The notes under the pieces were generated by a model. That model was not told where the DNA came from. It saw nothing but the letters and a program-made list of their open reading frames with translations, and made no database searches. Shown piece by piece: positions 44,201 to 49,718 of a stretch of DNA of 64,000 bases (positions within the stretch are counted from its first letter, which is position 1; each line of letters opens with the position of its first letter). Where the stretch lies: NCBI GenBank assembly GCA_009760855.2, contig WPIO01000010.1:1947001-2011000 (forward strand). The letters run 5' to 3'. The position numbers and the translations under genes are program-made. Origin of the DNA: Cristatella mucedo. Its lineage: Eukaryota; Bryozoa; Phylactolaemata; Cristatellidae.

Positions 44201-45762
44201 ACAGAAAGAAACATGTTGCTAACCACAGTATGAAGTACTAACACGTTAGTCAGTCCAGCTTTGTTTGGTACTGCCAGGCCTCATTCCACGCAGTCAGAAA
44301 GTAGCGAAACCATCGCTTGAGAGTGAAGGTTACAGAGCAAAGCTGGAAGCGTAGCCGAACGCATGGTTCATCTTTAAGCGATTTGTTTGTTTCTTGACTC
44401 AACAGAGTAGGCTGTTTATTGCTGATCGTTCTGCAGCACTCACTTAGACAGCCCCTGGTTGATTGCTCCTTTGCCGGTGACTTGATACTGCTCGATGACC
44501 TGGCCATTCCTGGCTTCTCTGCCATTCGTTGAGTAGCAAACAGCCACTGCTGCGGGCAGATAGTGATCGCCTTTCTCATGACAGGTCTGACCTCGACCAA
44601 CGGCGCGGCAGGGATGCCGGAGTTCAGCAGCTTTGATGAAGAAAGCGCCTTTGAAGCAGCCCGCAGCAGTCGACAGCAACTCACCACATTCTGCAAGCTT
44701 TCAGCCAAGGACGCGTATGACGGCATGAATGGAGAGCTGTCCTATGCTGATGTCTCTGTCATAGACTCGGAGTGCATCAGCGACTACGCTCACTACGGCC
44801 TCGAGCAGCGCTCCAATAATGGTAAGACTTTTGTACAGCGCTTGCATGATAAATTAGCAGCCATTTTGCTGAGTCACGGATCGTTTGATTCGGTCACATG
44901 ATTGGCTATCCAGCGGCATTCGCTAGGCTTCACTCTTTTTTCAAGAAGACTAAGCTGCTGAGCAAACCACCGGTCCAGCATTGACGACAGTCAGGTCACG
45001 TGGTCACTCGCCCAAGCCACATTTCTGGGCCGTTTCTTTCTGCAGGGGCGGCATGGCTTTGCTCTTAGTGCTGACTGCCACCAGCACGGGTCCTAGCGTT
45101 AGTCGGCGCTAGGACCCAAGTCGCCCGGCTGCAGGCAACCGGCTTTTTTCGGGATGGTGCGTGCGGCGACCGCTCGCGAGGCCACCTGCCGAACGCATTC
45201 ATTTGGCTCCTCTGTGTTGCCGTCTGTCGTAGTACGCCACTATGCCGTCACCTGTCAGCAGTGCGGCTGCTCTGCGACGAGATCGGACGAACTGGACAGG
45301 CTTGCGGCGCCCTGCGAGTGTCACCTGCTGCTGGCCAGCAACGACGGCGAGCGGCCGAGCCAGCGCGCCGGCGCTCAGCCGTGCGTCGTCCAGCCGTACG
45401 ACGTGGGCATCATCTGCAAGCAGGTCAGAAGCCAGAAGGGTCTCTCTGGTCGCGGTCTCCTGCAGCCCGAGTCGGACGAGGAGGACAGCCAGTACCTGAC
45501 GCCCGTGACGTCGTCGTCCGCGTCGCATGGTCCTCTGTCCTCATTCGGGCGCCGACTGCAAGCGGATGATGGCGGCGGCGGCAAGCTCGGAGATGACCCG
45601 TCGACTGCTTTCGCCGGCAGAGCGGATGCATTTCCGGCCTACGGCCACTGCCGCCCGACCTGGCCGGCTAGGGACAATATTGTGCCAGTGGTCGACAGAC
45701 CGCTGCCGCTACTGCTTCGCCCCACCAAGCTTGAACCTATCAACGAGGTGTCGCATCTGTAG
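19481..45762 (+). CDS. ADGRL-like: Latrophilin-like adhesion GPCR, 21 exons resolved
   Basis: This is a cell-surface adhesion G-protein-coupled receptor of the latrophilin/CIRL family. Exons: 19481-19679, 20965-21116, 21682-21765, 26001-26278, 27767-27916, 28134-28311, 28935-29066, 29221-29509, 31328-31445, 31608-31711, 31919-32027, 32270-32423, 33346-33412, 37042-37108, 37295-37398, 40016-40184, 40343-40474, 40735-40758, 43594-43675, 44585-44821, 45233-45762. Every junction is GT-AG and every phase matches its partner, giving about 1,119 codons from the lectin exon to TAG. Domain order is Gal_lectin, HRM, GAIN, GPS, 7TM, then a cytoplasmic tail of about 330 residues. Best landmarks are DRNTIHKN after helix 1, [16 protein letters not shown] in helix 3, FIWSFVGP in helix 5 and GLTW in helix 6, all as in latrophilins. 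No olfactomedin domain is seen, as is usual outside vertebrates. The protein ends SHL, a class I PDZ ligand. The start codon is not settled. Family assignment is by recognition of motifs, not a database search. Confidence 0.9.
19938..19981. repeat. CT microsatellite in intron 1
   Basis: About 22 CT units in the intron after the first lectin exon, ending in CCAG. Confidence 0.95.
20965..21116 (+). CDS. ADGRL-like: Exon: C-terminal half of Gal_lectin domain (copy 1)
   Basis: The acceptor is GGATTTAG and the donor ACAG|GTAACT. Joined to the previous exon it gives a CxxxxxC pair (CTERSRC), then EEFGLDCP and LIVNYTC, which match the end of a SUEL domain (Cys pair, F-x-D-C, then hydrophobic-V-x-Y-x-C). 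It completes the lectin begun at 19481. It ends in phase 1, matching the next exon. An unusual Ser/Asp-rich insertion lies between DCP and LIVNYTC. Confidence 0.8.
21117..21681. other. ADGRL-like: Intron; CAG/TAG trinucleotide patches
   Basis: It contains CAG and TAG trinucleotide runs (21181-21260) and CTGC-rich DNA. I looked here for a front half of a second lectin domain (a YGR motif) and found none. Confidence 0.6.
21682..21765 (+). CDS. ADGRL-like: Exon: second lectin-type terminal segment
   Basis: The acceptor is CAGCTAG and the donor CTGG|GTAAGT. The 28-codon exon encodes [16 protein letters not shown], which closely resembles the canonical SUEL ending (DPCPGTYKYLEVQY-C in vertebrate latrophilins). 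Because the preceding exon already supplies such an ending, this is a second terminal segment without its own YGR-containing front half. Its phase 1 end joins to the HRM exon at 26001 across a 4.2-kb intron. Confidence 0.75.
22130..22300 (-). mobile_element. SINE family 2 copy with internal G-runs
   Basis: Antisense: TACATAGCGCCCCAAGAGAA, CTCTATTCAGGGACTTCAC, a 12-nt G-run and further G-tracts (22203-22232), then GGCTCGAGCCCACGACCTCG (B-box complement) and GAGCACCTTAACTGCC. Confidence 0.8.
22461..22549. repeat. Long CT microsatellite
   Basis: About 44 perfect CT units in the 4.2-kb intron before the HRM exon. ER- or LS-repeat frames here are artefacts. Confidence 0.97.
23175..23232. repeat. 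TG microsatellite
   Basis: A TG-rich run with CT and TT interruptions, in the same intron. Confidence 0.9.
23233..26000. other. ADGRL-like: Intron; nothing protein-coding recognised
   Basis: Apart from a family B tail at 25495-25560, it holds degenerate CCGGACGA repeats (about 24570-24600) and a 13-nt G-run at 25896-25908 next to the HRM exon. The 25757-26000 part is GC-rich and open, and could extend the exon upstream. Confidence 0.5.
25495..25560 (+). mobile_element. LINE family B terminal tail fragment
   Basis: AAAGTGCCCGGAACGAGAATT, CTCCGAGGGCACTAGAC and a short ATT end; diverged. Confidence 0.6.
26001..26278 (+). CDS. ADGRL-like: Exon: linker and hormone-receptor (HRM) domain
   Basis: After a pyrimidine-rich acceptor ending CTACAG, an Ala/Pro/Thr-rich linker of about 35 residues leads to the [20 protein letters not shown], a second Cys in [22 protein letters not shown]. 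The spacing of Cys and Trp and the W-x-x-PD-x-S-x-C ending are those of the HRM found just before the GAIN domain in latrophilins and BAIs. The donor is GCAG|GTAAGT, phase 0. The exon is strongly GC-rich, unlike most of the window. A longer form starting at 25757 is possible. Confidence 0.9.
26279..27766. other. ADGRL-like: Intron; pyrimidine-rich block
   Basis: It holds a pyrimidine-rich stretch at 26640-26745. Otherwise no repeat or exon was recognised. Confidence 0.45.
27767..27916 (+). CDS. ADGRL-like: Exon: start of GAIN domain
   Basis: The acceptor CCTGTAG is preceded in frame by a stop, which limits the exon on its left. It encodes [18 protein letters not shown] then SVRILGNLS, matching the first helices of the latrophilin GAIN subdomain A (ISSASELxxGDLxSSVKI pattern). 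The donor is CAAG|GTCAGT in phase 0. Confidence 0.85.
28134..28311 (+). CDS. ADGRL-like: Exon: GAIN subdomain A helices
   Basis: This exon encodes [18 protein letters not shown], then [18 protein letters not shown], equivalent to the VVETVDNLL...SWKDM...TATMLLDVLE block of vertebrate latrophilins. The acceptor CGTCCAG is my preferred start. An upstream AG at 28099-28100 would add about 11 residues, including LLPVVQ. The donor GCAG|GTAGGA is in phase 1. A 17-bp minisatellite begins about 70 bp into the following intron. Confidence 0.85.
28380..28525. repeat. 17-bp minisatellite
   Basis: About eight near-identical copies of a 17-bp unit (GGGCAGAGCTGTGGGCA) in the intron just after a GAIN exon. 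Because 17 is not a multiple of 3, all frames stay open and yield repetitive false proteins on both strands. Confidence 0.95.
28935..29066 (+). CDS. ADGRL-like: Exon: GAIN domain, A/B junction
   Basis: The acceptor is TTATTTGTAG and the donor GATG|GTAGTC; both ends are phase 1. It encodes [19 protein letters not shown] then [17 protein letters not shown], aligning with the stretch of latrophilin GAIN that carries the VLEVTVL...VFP strands. The join gives [12 protein letters not shown] across the boundary with the next exon, the expected NGVVK-type strand. Confidence 0.82.
29221..29509 (+). CDS. ADGRL-like: Exon: GAIN subdomain B beta-sandwich
   Basis: This exon starts after TGATTCCAG and encodes SVKIVAIL, an Ala/Thr-rich loop, [12 protein letters not shown], then a strand ending TCVFWDFHQ. 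The CVFWDF element is the first Cys/Trp pair of the GPS region (CSFWNY in human latrophilin-1). The phase 2 donor CAAAG|GTAAAG joins the GPS exon after a 1.8-kb intron. Confidence 0.9.
29510..31327. other. ADGRL-like: Intron before the GPS exon
   Basis: Besides the SINE at 30041 and scattered CACACA runs (about 29868-29950), no exon-like block was recognised. Confidence 0.5.
30041..30238 (+). mobile_element. SINE family 1 copy, with CT insertion
   Basis: Sense copy in the intron before the GPS exon: GTACCCTAGGGGTAAAAATG, CACGGGTTCGGCTCC (B box), a CT run of about 20 nt, GCTAGCCGTAAATGCTCTTC, and a 3' end GATGGATTAGCTGACATT. Confidence 0.7.
31328..31445 (+). CDS. ADGRL-like: Exon: GPS autoproteolysis site and tethered agonist
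   Basis: After CCTGCAG the exon encodes NWSGSGC, then [14 protein letters not shown]. The Cys-x-Cys and the His-Leu-Thr tripeptide of the GPS cleavage site (cut between Leu and Thr) are intact, so self-cleavage is expected. The residues after the cut, TNFAVLMDV, are the tethered agonist (Stachel) consensus. The donor is CAAG|GTAAGC, phase 0. Confidence 0.95.
31608..31711 (+). CDS. ADGRL-like: Exon: transmembrane helix 1
   Basis: The acceptor is TTCGCAG. It encodes [20 protein letters not shown] then [11 protein letters not shown], the first membrane helix of a family B2 receptor (SxITWVGxxISLVCL pattern). The donor is TTAA|GTACGT, phase 2. Confidence 0.95.
31919..32027 (+). CDS. ADGRL-like: Exon: intracellular loop 1 and helix 2
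   Basis: It encodes [20 protein letters not shown] then FLFGLSETG. The RNTIHKNL motif is near-invariant in latrophilins. The acceptor is ACGAGCAG and the donor ACCG|GTGAGT, phase 0. A purine-rich GGGGA/GGGAGG stretch follows in the intron (32068-32135). Confidence 0.95.
32270..32423 (+). CDS. ADGRL-like: Exon: helix 3 and intracellular loop 2
   Basis: It encodes [20 protein letters not shown], then [17 protein letters not shown] and [11 protein letters not shown]. The Cys at the top of helix 3 (LMC) is the one that pairs with the second extracellular loop. FLAAFxWxCLEGVxLY is a latrophilin signature. The acceptor is CATTTCAG and the donor TACG|GTGAGC, phase 1. Confidence 0.95.
32852..33240 (-). 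mobile_element. Probable LINE remnant in intron
   Basis: It begins with a tail-like block (GAACTAAGTCTCTTTCTAG) resembling the complement of family B ends, followed by sequence without a clear frame. Low certainty. Confidence 0.35.
33346..33412 (+). CDS. ADGRL-like: Exon: helix 4
   Basis: This is a 67-nt exon, acceptor CTTATAG and donor AATT|GTAAGT, phase 1 to phase 2. It encodes [19 protein letters not shown], equivalent to FPALVVGIAAAIDYRSYGT in human latrophilin-1. The intron after it is 3.6 kb and TE-rich. Confidence 0.95.
33654..34690 (+). mobile_element. LINE family B, RT end to tail, split by a SINE
   Basis: A sense copy in the helix 4/5 intron. The frame 33654-33929 encodes [20 protein letters not shown] and [20 protein letters not shown], the typical C-terminal RT block of L2/CR1 elements. 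Shifted frames continue (VTSYHF, then [10 protein letters not shown]). The tail (GTGCCTAGAAAGAGATTCCG and ATT repeat) lies at 34608-34690, separated by SINE 34391-34575. Confidence 0.85.
34391..34575 (-). mobile_element. SINE family 1 inserted in a LINE tail
   Basis: An antisense copy flanked by ATTCA on both sides (34386-34390 and 34576-34580), a likely target-site duplication. Removing it restores the continuity of the family B tail seen in other copies. Confidence 0.85.
34691..35720. other. ADGRL-like: Intron; weak LINE-like tail fragments
   Basis: Short tail-like blocks at about 34985-35040 and 35415-35460 (GAGATTCAGTTCCCTTAAAG); no coding content. Confidence 0.35.
35722..36770 (-). mobile_element. 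LINE family A, 5'-truncated copy with RT C-terminus
   Basis: An antisense copy. The frame 35933-36760 (275 codons) is open and encodes the end of an L2/CR1-like reverse transcriptase: [89 protein letters not shown]. The 3' non-coding end (35722-35932) matches the other family A tails. The upstream RT core and endonuclease are absent. The long uninterrupted frame suggests a fairly young copy. Confidence 0.92.
37042..37108 (+). CDS. ADGRL-like: Exon: extracellular loop 2 and start of helix 5
   Basis: A second 67-nt exon, acceptor GTTGCAG and donor CCTG|GTGAGC. It encodes [20 protein letters not shown], with the loop-2 Cys that pairs with helix 3 and the FIWSFxGPV motif. Without tracking phase it is easily missed because both flanks are repeat-laden. 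Confidence 0.93.
37295..37398 (+). CDS. ADGRL-like: Exon: end of helix 5 and intracellular loop 3
   Basis: It starts after GCACAG and encodes [13 protein letters not shown], then a basic loop ([19 protein letters not shown]). The donor CCAG|GTGAGT is in phase 2. The following intron is 2.6 kb and contains LINE family A and B tails and a CA repeat. Confidence 0.9.
37399..38625. other. ADGRL-like: Intron; GC-rich then purine-rich DNA
   Basis: A GC-rich part (37400-38280) has many chance frames on both strands. A purine-rich stretch of decayed GA type lies at 38487-38625. No domain was recognised. Confidence 0.4.
38630..38758 (-). mobile_element. LINE family A, short 3' end
   Basis: Antisense 3' end only: ATGTATCTCCGTCAGTAACT, CATGTGGGTGTTACGC, GGTACGCATTCGGTAGCCAA. 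5'-truncated after about 130 bp. Confidence 0.88.
39345..39715 (-). mobile_element. LINE family B, 3' end
   Basis: Antisense: TAATAATACACTTGATACAG, CCTCAGAGAACTCAACCTC, then the non-coding end up to GGGAGCATAC. It is followed by CA-repeat DNA. Confidence 0.8.
39835..39875. repeat. CA microsatellite
   Basis: CACACA runs with GAGA interruptions, in the intron before the helix 6/7 exon. Confidence 0.85.
40016..40184 (+). CDS. ADGRL-like: Exon: helices 6 and 7
   Basis: The acceptor is GGCGCAG and the donor CAAG|GTGAGC. It encodes [18 protein letters not shown] (helix 6 with the GLTW toggle motif), then [20 protein letters not shown] (helix 7). The 7TM bundle is therefore complete and uninterrupted. 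Confidence 0.96.
40343..40474 (+). CDS. ADGRL-like: Exon: juxtamembrane cytoplasmic tail
   Basis: It follows TGGACGCAG and encodes [20 protein letters not shown], comparable to VHKEYSKCLRHSYCC just after helix 7 of vertebrate latrophilins, then a Ser/Gly/Asn-rich segment ending GSGHNN. The donor is CAAT|GTGAGC, phase 0. Confidence 0.88.
40735..40758 (+). CDS. ADGRL-like: Possible 24-nt micro-exon of the tail
   Basis: Between CTTTTTAG and CAAG|GTATGG lies QSRLNSFK (8 codons, phase 0 to 0). It can be included or skipped without changing the frame. Latrophilin tails are known for small alternatively used exons. Support here is only splice-site quality plus the Ser/Arg-rich content. Confidence 0.5.
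41170..41325 (-). mobile_element. SINE family 2 copy
   Basis: Antisense: TTTGTATAGAGTCCTAAGAG, TCTATTCAGGCGCTTCAC, GGCTCGAGCCCACGACCTCG, CGAGCACCTTAACCGCTGGG. The best-preserved antisense member. Confidence 0.85.
41388..42560 (-). mobile_element. LINE family C, RT end and tail
   Basis: Antisense, with tail at 41388-41460 (CTGTATAGTGCCCTAATAGA, TCTCTACCCAGGCAC). Between about 41900 and 42083, in a frame broken from its neighbours, it encodes [14 protein letters not shown] and [11 protein letters not shown], the end of an L2/CR1-like RT. Further upstream pieces to about 42560 are degenerate. Confidence 0.7.
42561..43254. other. ADGRL-like: Intron; imperfect CCCTGCC-rich repeat
   Basis: A patch at 42755-42850 repeats CTGATCCGTGTCC and CCCTGCC-like units. 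No gene-like signal otherwise. Confidence 0.4.
43255..43527 (+). other. GC-rich open stretch, possible extra tail exon
   Basis: A GC-rich block in the 2.8-kb tail intron stays open for 88 codons (43260-43526), with Cys, Pro and Ser-rich content. A phase 0 to 0 insertion between 40758 and 43594 would be allowed, but I could not find a clearly good acceptor/donor pair. It may be only a GC-rich intron island. Confidence 0.2.
43594..43675 (+). CDS. ADGRL-like: Exon: Ser/Thr-rich tail segment
   Basis: It follows a long pyrimidine tract and TTTTAG, and encodes [19 protein letters not shown] then SGSLPSAQ. The donor CAAC|GTAAGC in phase 1 matches the next exon. A second frame is also open across this exon, but it does not keep the phase chain. 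Confidence 0.65.
44585..44821 (+). CDS. ADGRL-like: Exon: acidic cytoplasmic tail segment
   Basis: The acceptor is ATGACAG and the donor AATG|GTAAGA. It encodes [30 protein letters not shown], then [17 protein letters not shown]. Its low-complexity Ser/Asp/Glu content and several Tyr fit an intracellular tail. There is no recognised domain. Confidence 0.75.
45088..45117. other. Perfect 11-bp inverted repeat in last intron
   Basis: GGGTCCTAGCG and its exact complement CGCTAGGACCC flank an 8-nt loop, 115 nt upstream of the last exon. It would form a strong RNA hairpin. Confidence 0.9.
45233..45762 (+). CDS. ADGRL-like: Last exon: tail end with PDZ ligand and stop
   Basis: It follows GTCTGTCGTAG, phase 1. 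It encodes a Cys-rich patch (CQQCGC), [26 protein letters not shown], a Gly/Asp-rich stretch and the C-terminus EPINEVSHL before TAG at 45760-45762. Ser at -2 and Leu at 0 form a class I PDZ ligand; vertebrate latrophilins end VTSL and bind Shank PDZ domains. No AATAAA was spotted close downstream. Confidence 0.8.
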
Positions 45763-47418
45763 CAGGAGCGCTCTTGCATTCGACGCCTGCCCCATCCCCC
45801 CTCCGATCTGCCACTATTCAGTTCCACGCCGGCAGGCTAATCTCGTGCTGTGGCAGAGGTGCCGAGTCGTGTGACAAGGAAGCCAGAAGGCTGCCGCTTT
45901 TTGGGACGACGACGGCGGCTTCATGCCGAGGCAGTCAGTCGGTCGGATGCAGCCTCGTTGCAGCAGCCGAAGTGCCATTGCATCTGGCGATGGTGACGAC
46001 CGCTGCGCTTGCATTCAAAGAGGGCAGCCAATTCGGTCGCCTTTGGGCAGCCTCGTACGGACCTCTCGGACTTGGGCGAAAGCAGCTTCGGTTGCTTCTG
46101 GGCGGCGGCAGCCTCGGTGTCTCGGTGCCTCGGACCGTGGCCGTGGCGCCGGCAGGCGGTTCAGGCCTGCAACCAACGAGCACGCTTGCCGCAGCAGGCT
46201 AGCATAGAGGAGCCAGCTGCCCCTGCCCCGGTGCGTGACGCTTTGCTTGCTCGGCTGCCTCATGCATTAGCAGCCGTCCATCGCCCGGGATTCTTTGGCT
46301 GGGCCAGCAGCAGAGGCAAGGTCACCCAAGTCTGGGTGCCATCGGGGGGGGGGGGGACGGAGACGCGTGCCGGTGTCCTGAATGACACCCCTGCCCTCCT
46401 CCGTCTCGCTCTCCCTGGCTCGGCGACGGCAGCAGCACGACGGCAAAGTGTCGCGAACAAGTCGAAAACAGATCTCGGTTCGCTGCCTAAGACCTGCCGA
46501 AGTGCATCGTGGGTAGCCGGCTGTGCTGTCGTGAGGACGGCGACAATCCATATCAATGCGCATTTACTTTTGCCTCTCGAGCTTGCTCGGCTGTTTCTGC
46601 AGATCTGCCGTCATGTTTTTGGCAGGATATTTTATAACTGTCACCAGCATGTGCACAAGCTTACTTTAAGAAATGCTGAGCAGTCTTTGCTTTCCGAATG
46701 CAGCAAGCCAGTTTTTTTCACCATTGCAGTAATGAAAACATTCGATGCTACCACTTCCGTTGCCGCCACGGTGTGTAACGCTCGTGGTTTTAGCTGCTGC
46801 TGCTGCTGTAGTTGTGGCGAACCCGAGCGACGAAGGCTGACTGGACACGTAATCGCTTGCGGCATTCCTCTCCTTCGTCCTCACACGAGGCCCCGGTCGT
46901 TGCACTGTCTACTTACTGATCCCCAGAGGATCCATTACGACTGCGCGGCATTTAGTCACGTGCTTGCTGTCATTTAGTTTGCTCACTCAGGCAGCACCGA
47001 GGAATGTCCAGTGCATGTCTCAGGCCGCGTTTGCTAGTTACTAATCGTCCATAGCATACGCTATGGTGCCAGAAGATGCTGTGTGATCTACATTGACACA
47101 TGCTCCGTTGTTCCTAACAGCAACGTGTTCTGCCCCGTTGGAACTGCTTGTAATTTTCCCAACCACTCCATTATTTCTTTAGAGCTGCTGCTTAACTCTG
47201 TGATTGCTTTCGACTTGAGCCTCTGGAGTGTTTCCTTGTTTTTCGATTGTTGTTAGGAGCCTGATACTCGATGACGTTCTTAGATATTTTGCTGTTACTT
47301 AGATCTAGCTGAAGTCGACAAACTGCTCTGCTATCACCGATGCTACCCCAGATGGCTATTCTTATGTTCCCCCTGGAGACTGTTAAACTTTTGTGGTAGA
47401 GTGTAGCCGTTTACGCAT
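45763..47418. other. Region downstream of the receptor gene; 3' UTR not resolved
   Basis: GC-rich until about 46500, with a 13-nt G-run at 46344-46356, then ordinary. Long frames here (for example 46009-46977) have no domain. I did not spot an AATAAA that clearly ends the transcript. Confidence 0.4.
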
Positions 47419-47419
47419 G

Positions 47420-48030
47420 CATGCATCTCATTCAATTTCACGACTTGGTTCATCTCCGATTCTCGGACCAGCTAGTGGTAAGTGCTGTAATTTGTCGCCC
47501 ACCAGCCAGCAATTCCAACGTCTCCGACTTTTCTGACTTACTACCAGTTCTTTGCACTGGACACATCTCCCTCCCTTCCCATTCACTATCTATTCAACAT
47601 GGTGATTTGAAGACTCATTTTGGTAGCCTCTAGCCATCAGATCCTATGTGCTCCAAAGCGCTTTCACTGTCTCGGCCTTTCTGCCTTCATGCTGACGTTA
47701 AAGCTTCTACATATAGCCAAGGCCACACCCTTTGACCGCAACTCTTCCCGTATGCTGTCGACCACTATCTCCATCCCCTTGTGCATATCTGATCATCAGG
47801 ATTTAATTCTCCCGGGAACTGTGTTCAGCATCCAAAATATACCCGTGAGTCAAGAAACCTGAAGGCGCCACAGACTGATGCCGTCCGTAGCAAACTTGTG
47901 TCATCTGTCTGTCTGCTTCGTCGTCTAATCGACCTTTCTTTCGAGCCGATTCCACAGCCCACCACTATCCACCGCCAGCGGACACAAATCCACCAGACAT
48001 CGTCGTATCCAATCGTAGGCATATAATTTG
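47420..48030 (+). pseudogene. Degenerate LINE endonuclease fragment
   Basis: Broken frames carry VVSAVICRPPASN followed by SDFSDLLPVL, resembling the IYRPP...F..DF..LL region of APE-type endonucleases of CR1/L2 LINEs. CISDHQDLILPG later recalls the SDH motif. Several frameshifts and stops; very old. Confidence 0.45.
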
Positions 48031-48500
48031 GAGTTGGTTGCTATATTGCCATCCAATATTAAGAATTATAACAGTTATGGTAAGTCTCTCGTATAGGGCT
48101 CGAAGGAGAGCTAATTTCAATCCAGCCGCTTTACGGCTCGCTACAAAAGAACCCATAGCCTAGAACCAATGACAAGTAAAGTGTCGTGCATGGACAAGCA
48201 AGCAAAAATAGTCAAGAATAATAAGAATAAAATACATTCGTCAGTTGTCCTAAGATAACTAATTTCATTCTAACGTGGACTTAATGGACTGACACGATCT
48301 ATAATGATACTCCAATGCCAGTCAATGGACAGTCAGAGTTTATCTTACGTACGCTTTCTCAAGATTCACTTAGTTGTTCTAACTTGGTAGAAGTCGGCAG
48401 TTTAATCGTGTAGCATCATCGCATCGAGGGTGTATACTTTGGTTAGTCAGAGGAGCTCAATCTTTCTGAGCATAAGATAGTGCCACATTGTTTTGCGATC
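48031..48500. other. Degraded LINE-type tails
   Basis: Blocks at 48072-48140 and 48205-48290 resemble complements of family C ends (GAGGGCTC-type and ...TAATTTCAATCCAG). Too decayed to name. Confidence 0.35.
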
Positions 48501-48519
48501 GGCTAATAAATGCTGTGCC

Positions 48520-48582
48520 TAAAAGTGCCTAGAAAGAGATTGAGTTCTTTGAGTGCGCTATATCAATTGTATTATTATCATA
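48520..48582 (+). mobile_element. LINE family B terminal tail
   Basis: AAAGTGCCTAGAAAGAGATTG, TTTGAGTGCGCTATATC and ATT repeat. Confidence 0.75.
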
Positions 48583-48629
48583 TTTTATTATTAGTTAAGC
48601 ACTTGCTTCTAAAATGCGAACGTTCGGTA

Positions 48630-48775
48630 TGCTGGTGTGGCCCAGTGGTTAAAGTGCTCGCCCCGACCAAGGTCTGGCCGAGGTCGTGGGCTCGAGCTCC
48701 ATGTCAGACGTGAAGCGCCTGAAATAGAGATTAAGTTCTCATAGGGCGCTATACAAATGGATTATATTTACATTT
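48630..48775 (+). mobile_element. SINE family 2 copy, sense
   Basis: It shows the layout directly: a tRNA-like head with A box (TGGCCCAGTGGTTAAAGTGC) and B box (GTCGTGGGCTCGAGCTCC), then a LINE-like tail AAGCGCCTGAAATAGAG and TAGGGCGCTATACAAATGG. Confidence 0.88.
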
Positions 48776-48779
48776 TAGA

Positions 48780-49718
48780 GTAAACAGTGTAAACAGTTTC
48801 CTGCAAACGACTTGCGTTGGCAGGTATAAACACATTTGTCAGTTGTGAAGAGACCTTGATACAGGTAATATAATGGATATAATCGAATGTAAAACTATGG
48901 ATGTAAAGCCAAAAAATACTACTAGTAATAAATATCAGCCTCCTACATAAGAGTCTGAAGTTGCAAGATTATCGAAGATAGAGTTGAATGGATGGCTCTT
49001 AGGAAGGATGAAAGAAGTAAATCAACTGTAAATAATAAAATTAAATTTAAATAGAAAGATATCTCAAGAATCCTTAGCTGTGAACAATCCCGCAAAATAG
49101 CAGTAGAGATTTGTCTCATTAAATTTGAAAAGTAGACTCCTGAATAGTTAGGCATTCACCAGATACACTGAGTCCTGATCTCGACAGTTTCTACTTATCT
49201 ATACTCGAAATCTGTAACTATAAACAAATGTAATGCAGAGGTATAATCATTACCATAATAATTGACTCGGAAAAGAAAAAATAAATCTCCAATGACTAAA
49301 GGTAGCATTCAGTCTATTAAGATGTCTGTGGTTTAATTTTATTAATTTTTTATTAGTTTAGGAAAATGGCAACAACATCATAATTGTCTACGCAAACTCC
49401 AGATATCTTGGATCCTAATCTAAATACTGCTACTTCTGCTACTCTGCTTACATATTATGTTGACTATCTTGTAAAATCTAGAATGACTGCTTATGATGCA
49501 CAAACACTTGATTCAGAAATATTTATAATGACTGACCAGTCTTTAAAAAGTTCTACGTTGACAGATGTGATGCCCAAAGGCACAAAGACTAATCAACGCA
49601 GGAGTTAGTAAAGTTACTGCTGACCTCGAAGCATCTGTTAGGTCGAAGGTACATAATCTCCAACATACTCCAGGAGAAATCGCATCATATGCAACCTGGA
49701 TCGCTACCATCTCAACAT
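48780..49718 (+). pseudogene. Left part of AT-rich island; broken coding-like frame
   Basis: AT content rises sharply after the SINE. From an ATG at 49366 a frame runs to about 49608 with a single in-frame TAA at its sixth codon, then the reading continues in another frame to the LINE insertion at 49719. The conceptual protein is Thr/Ser-rich (TQTPDILDPNLNTATSATLL) and unlike the LINE families. It resumes beyond the LINE at 51554. It could be an endogenous viral or other foreign gene. No domain could be named by eye, so function is not assigned. Confidence 0.4.

Noticed and set aside
46009..46977. 322-codon open frame downstream of the receptor
   Set aside because: GC-rich, Ala/Arg-rich, overlapped by equally open frames on the other strand. 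No domain or splice partner; taken as chance.
48943..49155. 70-codon minus-strand hydrophobic frame
   Set aside because: AT-rich hydrophobic frames of this length are expected by chance, and neighbouring broken coding-like sequence is on the opposite strand.
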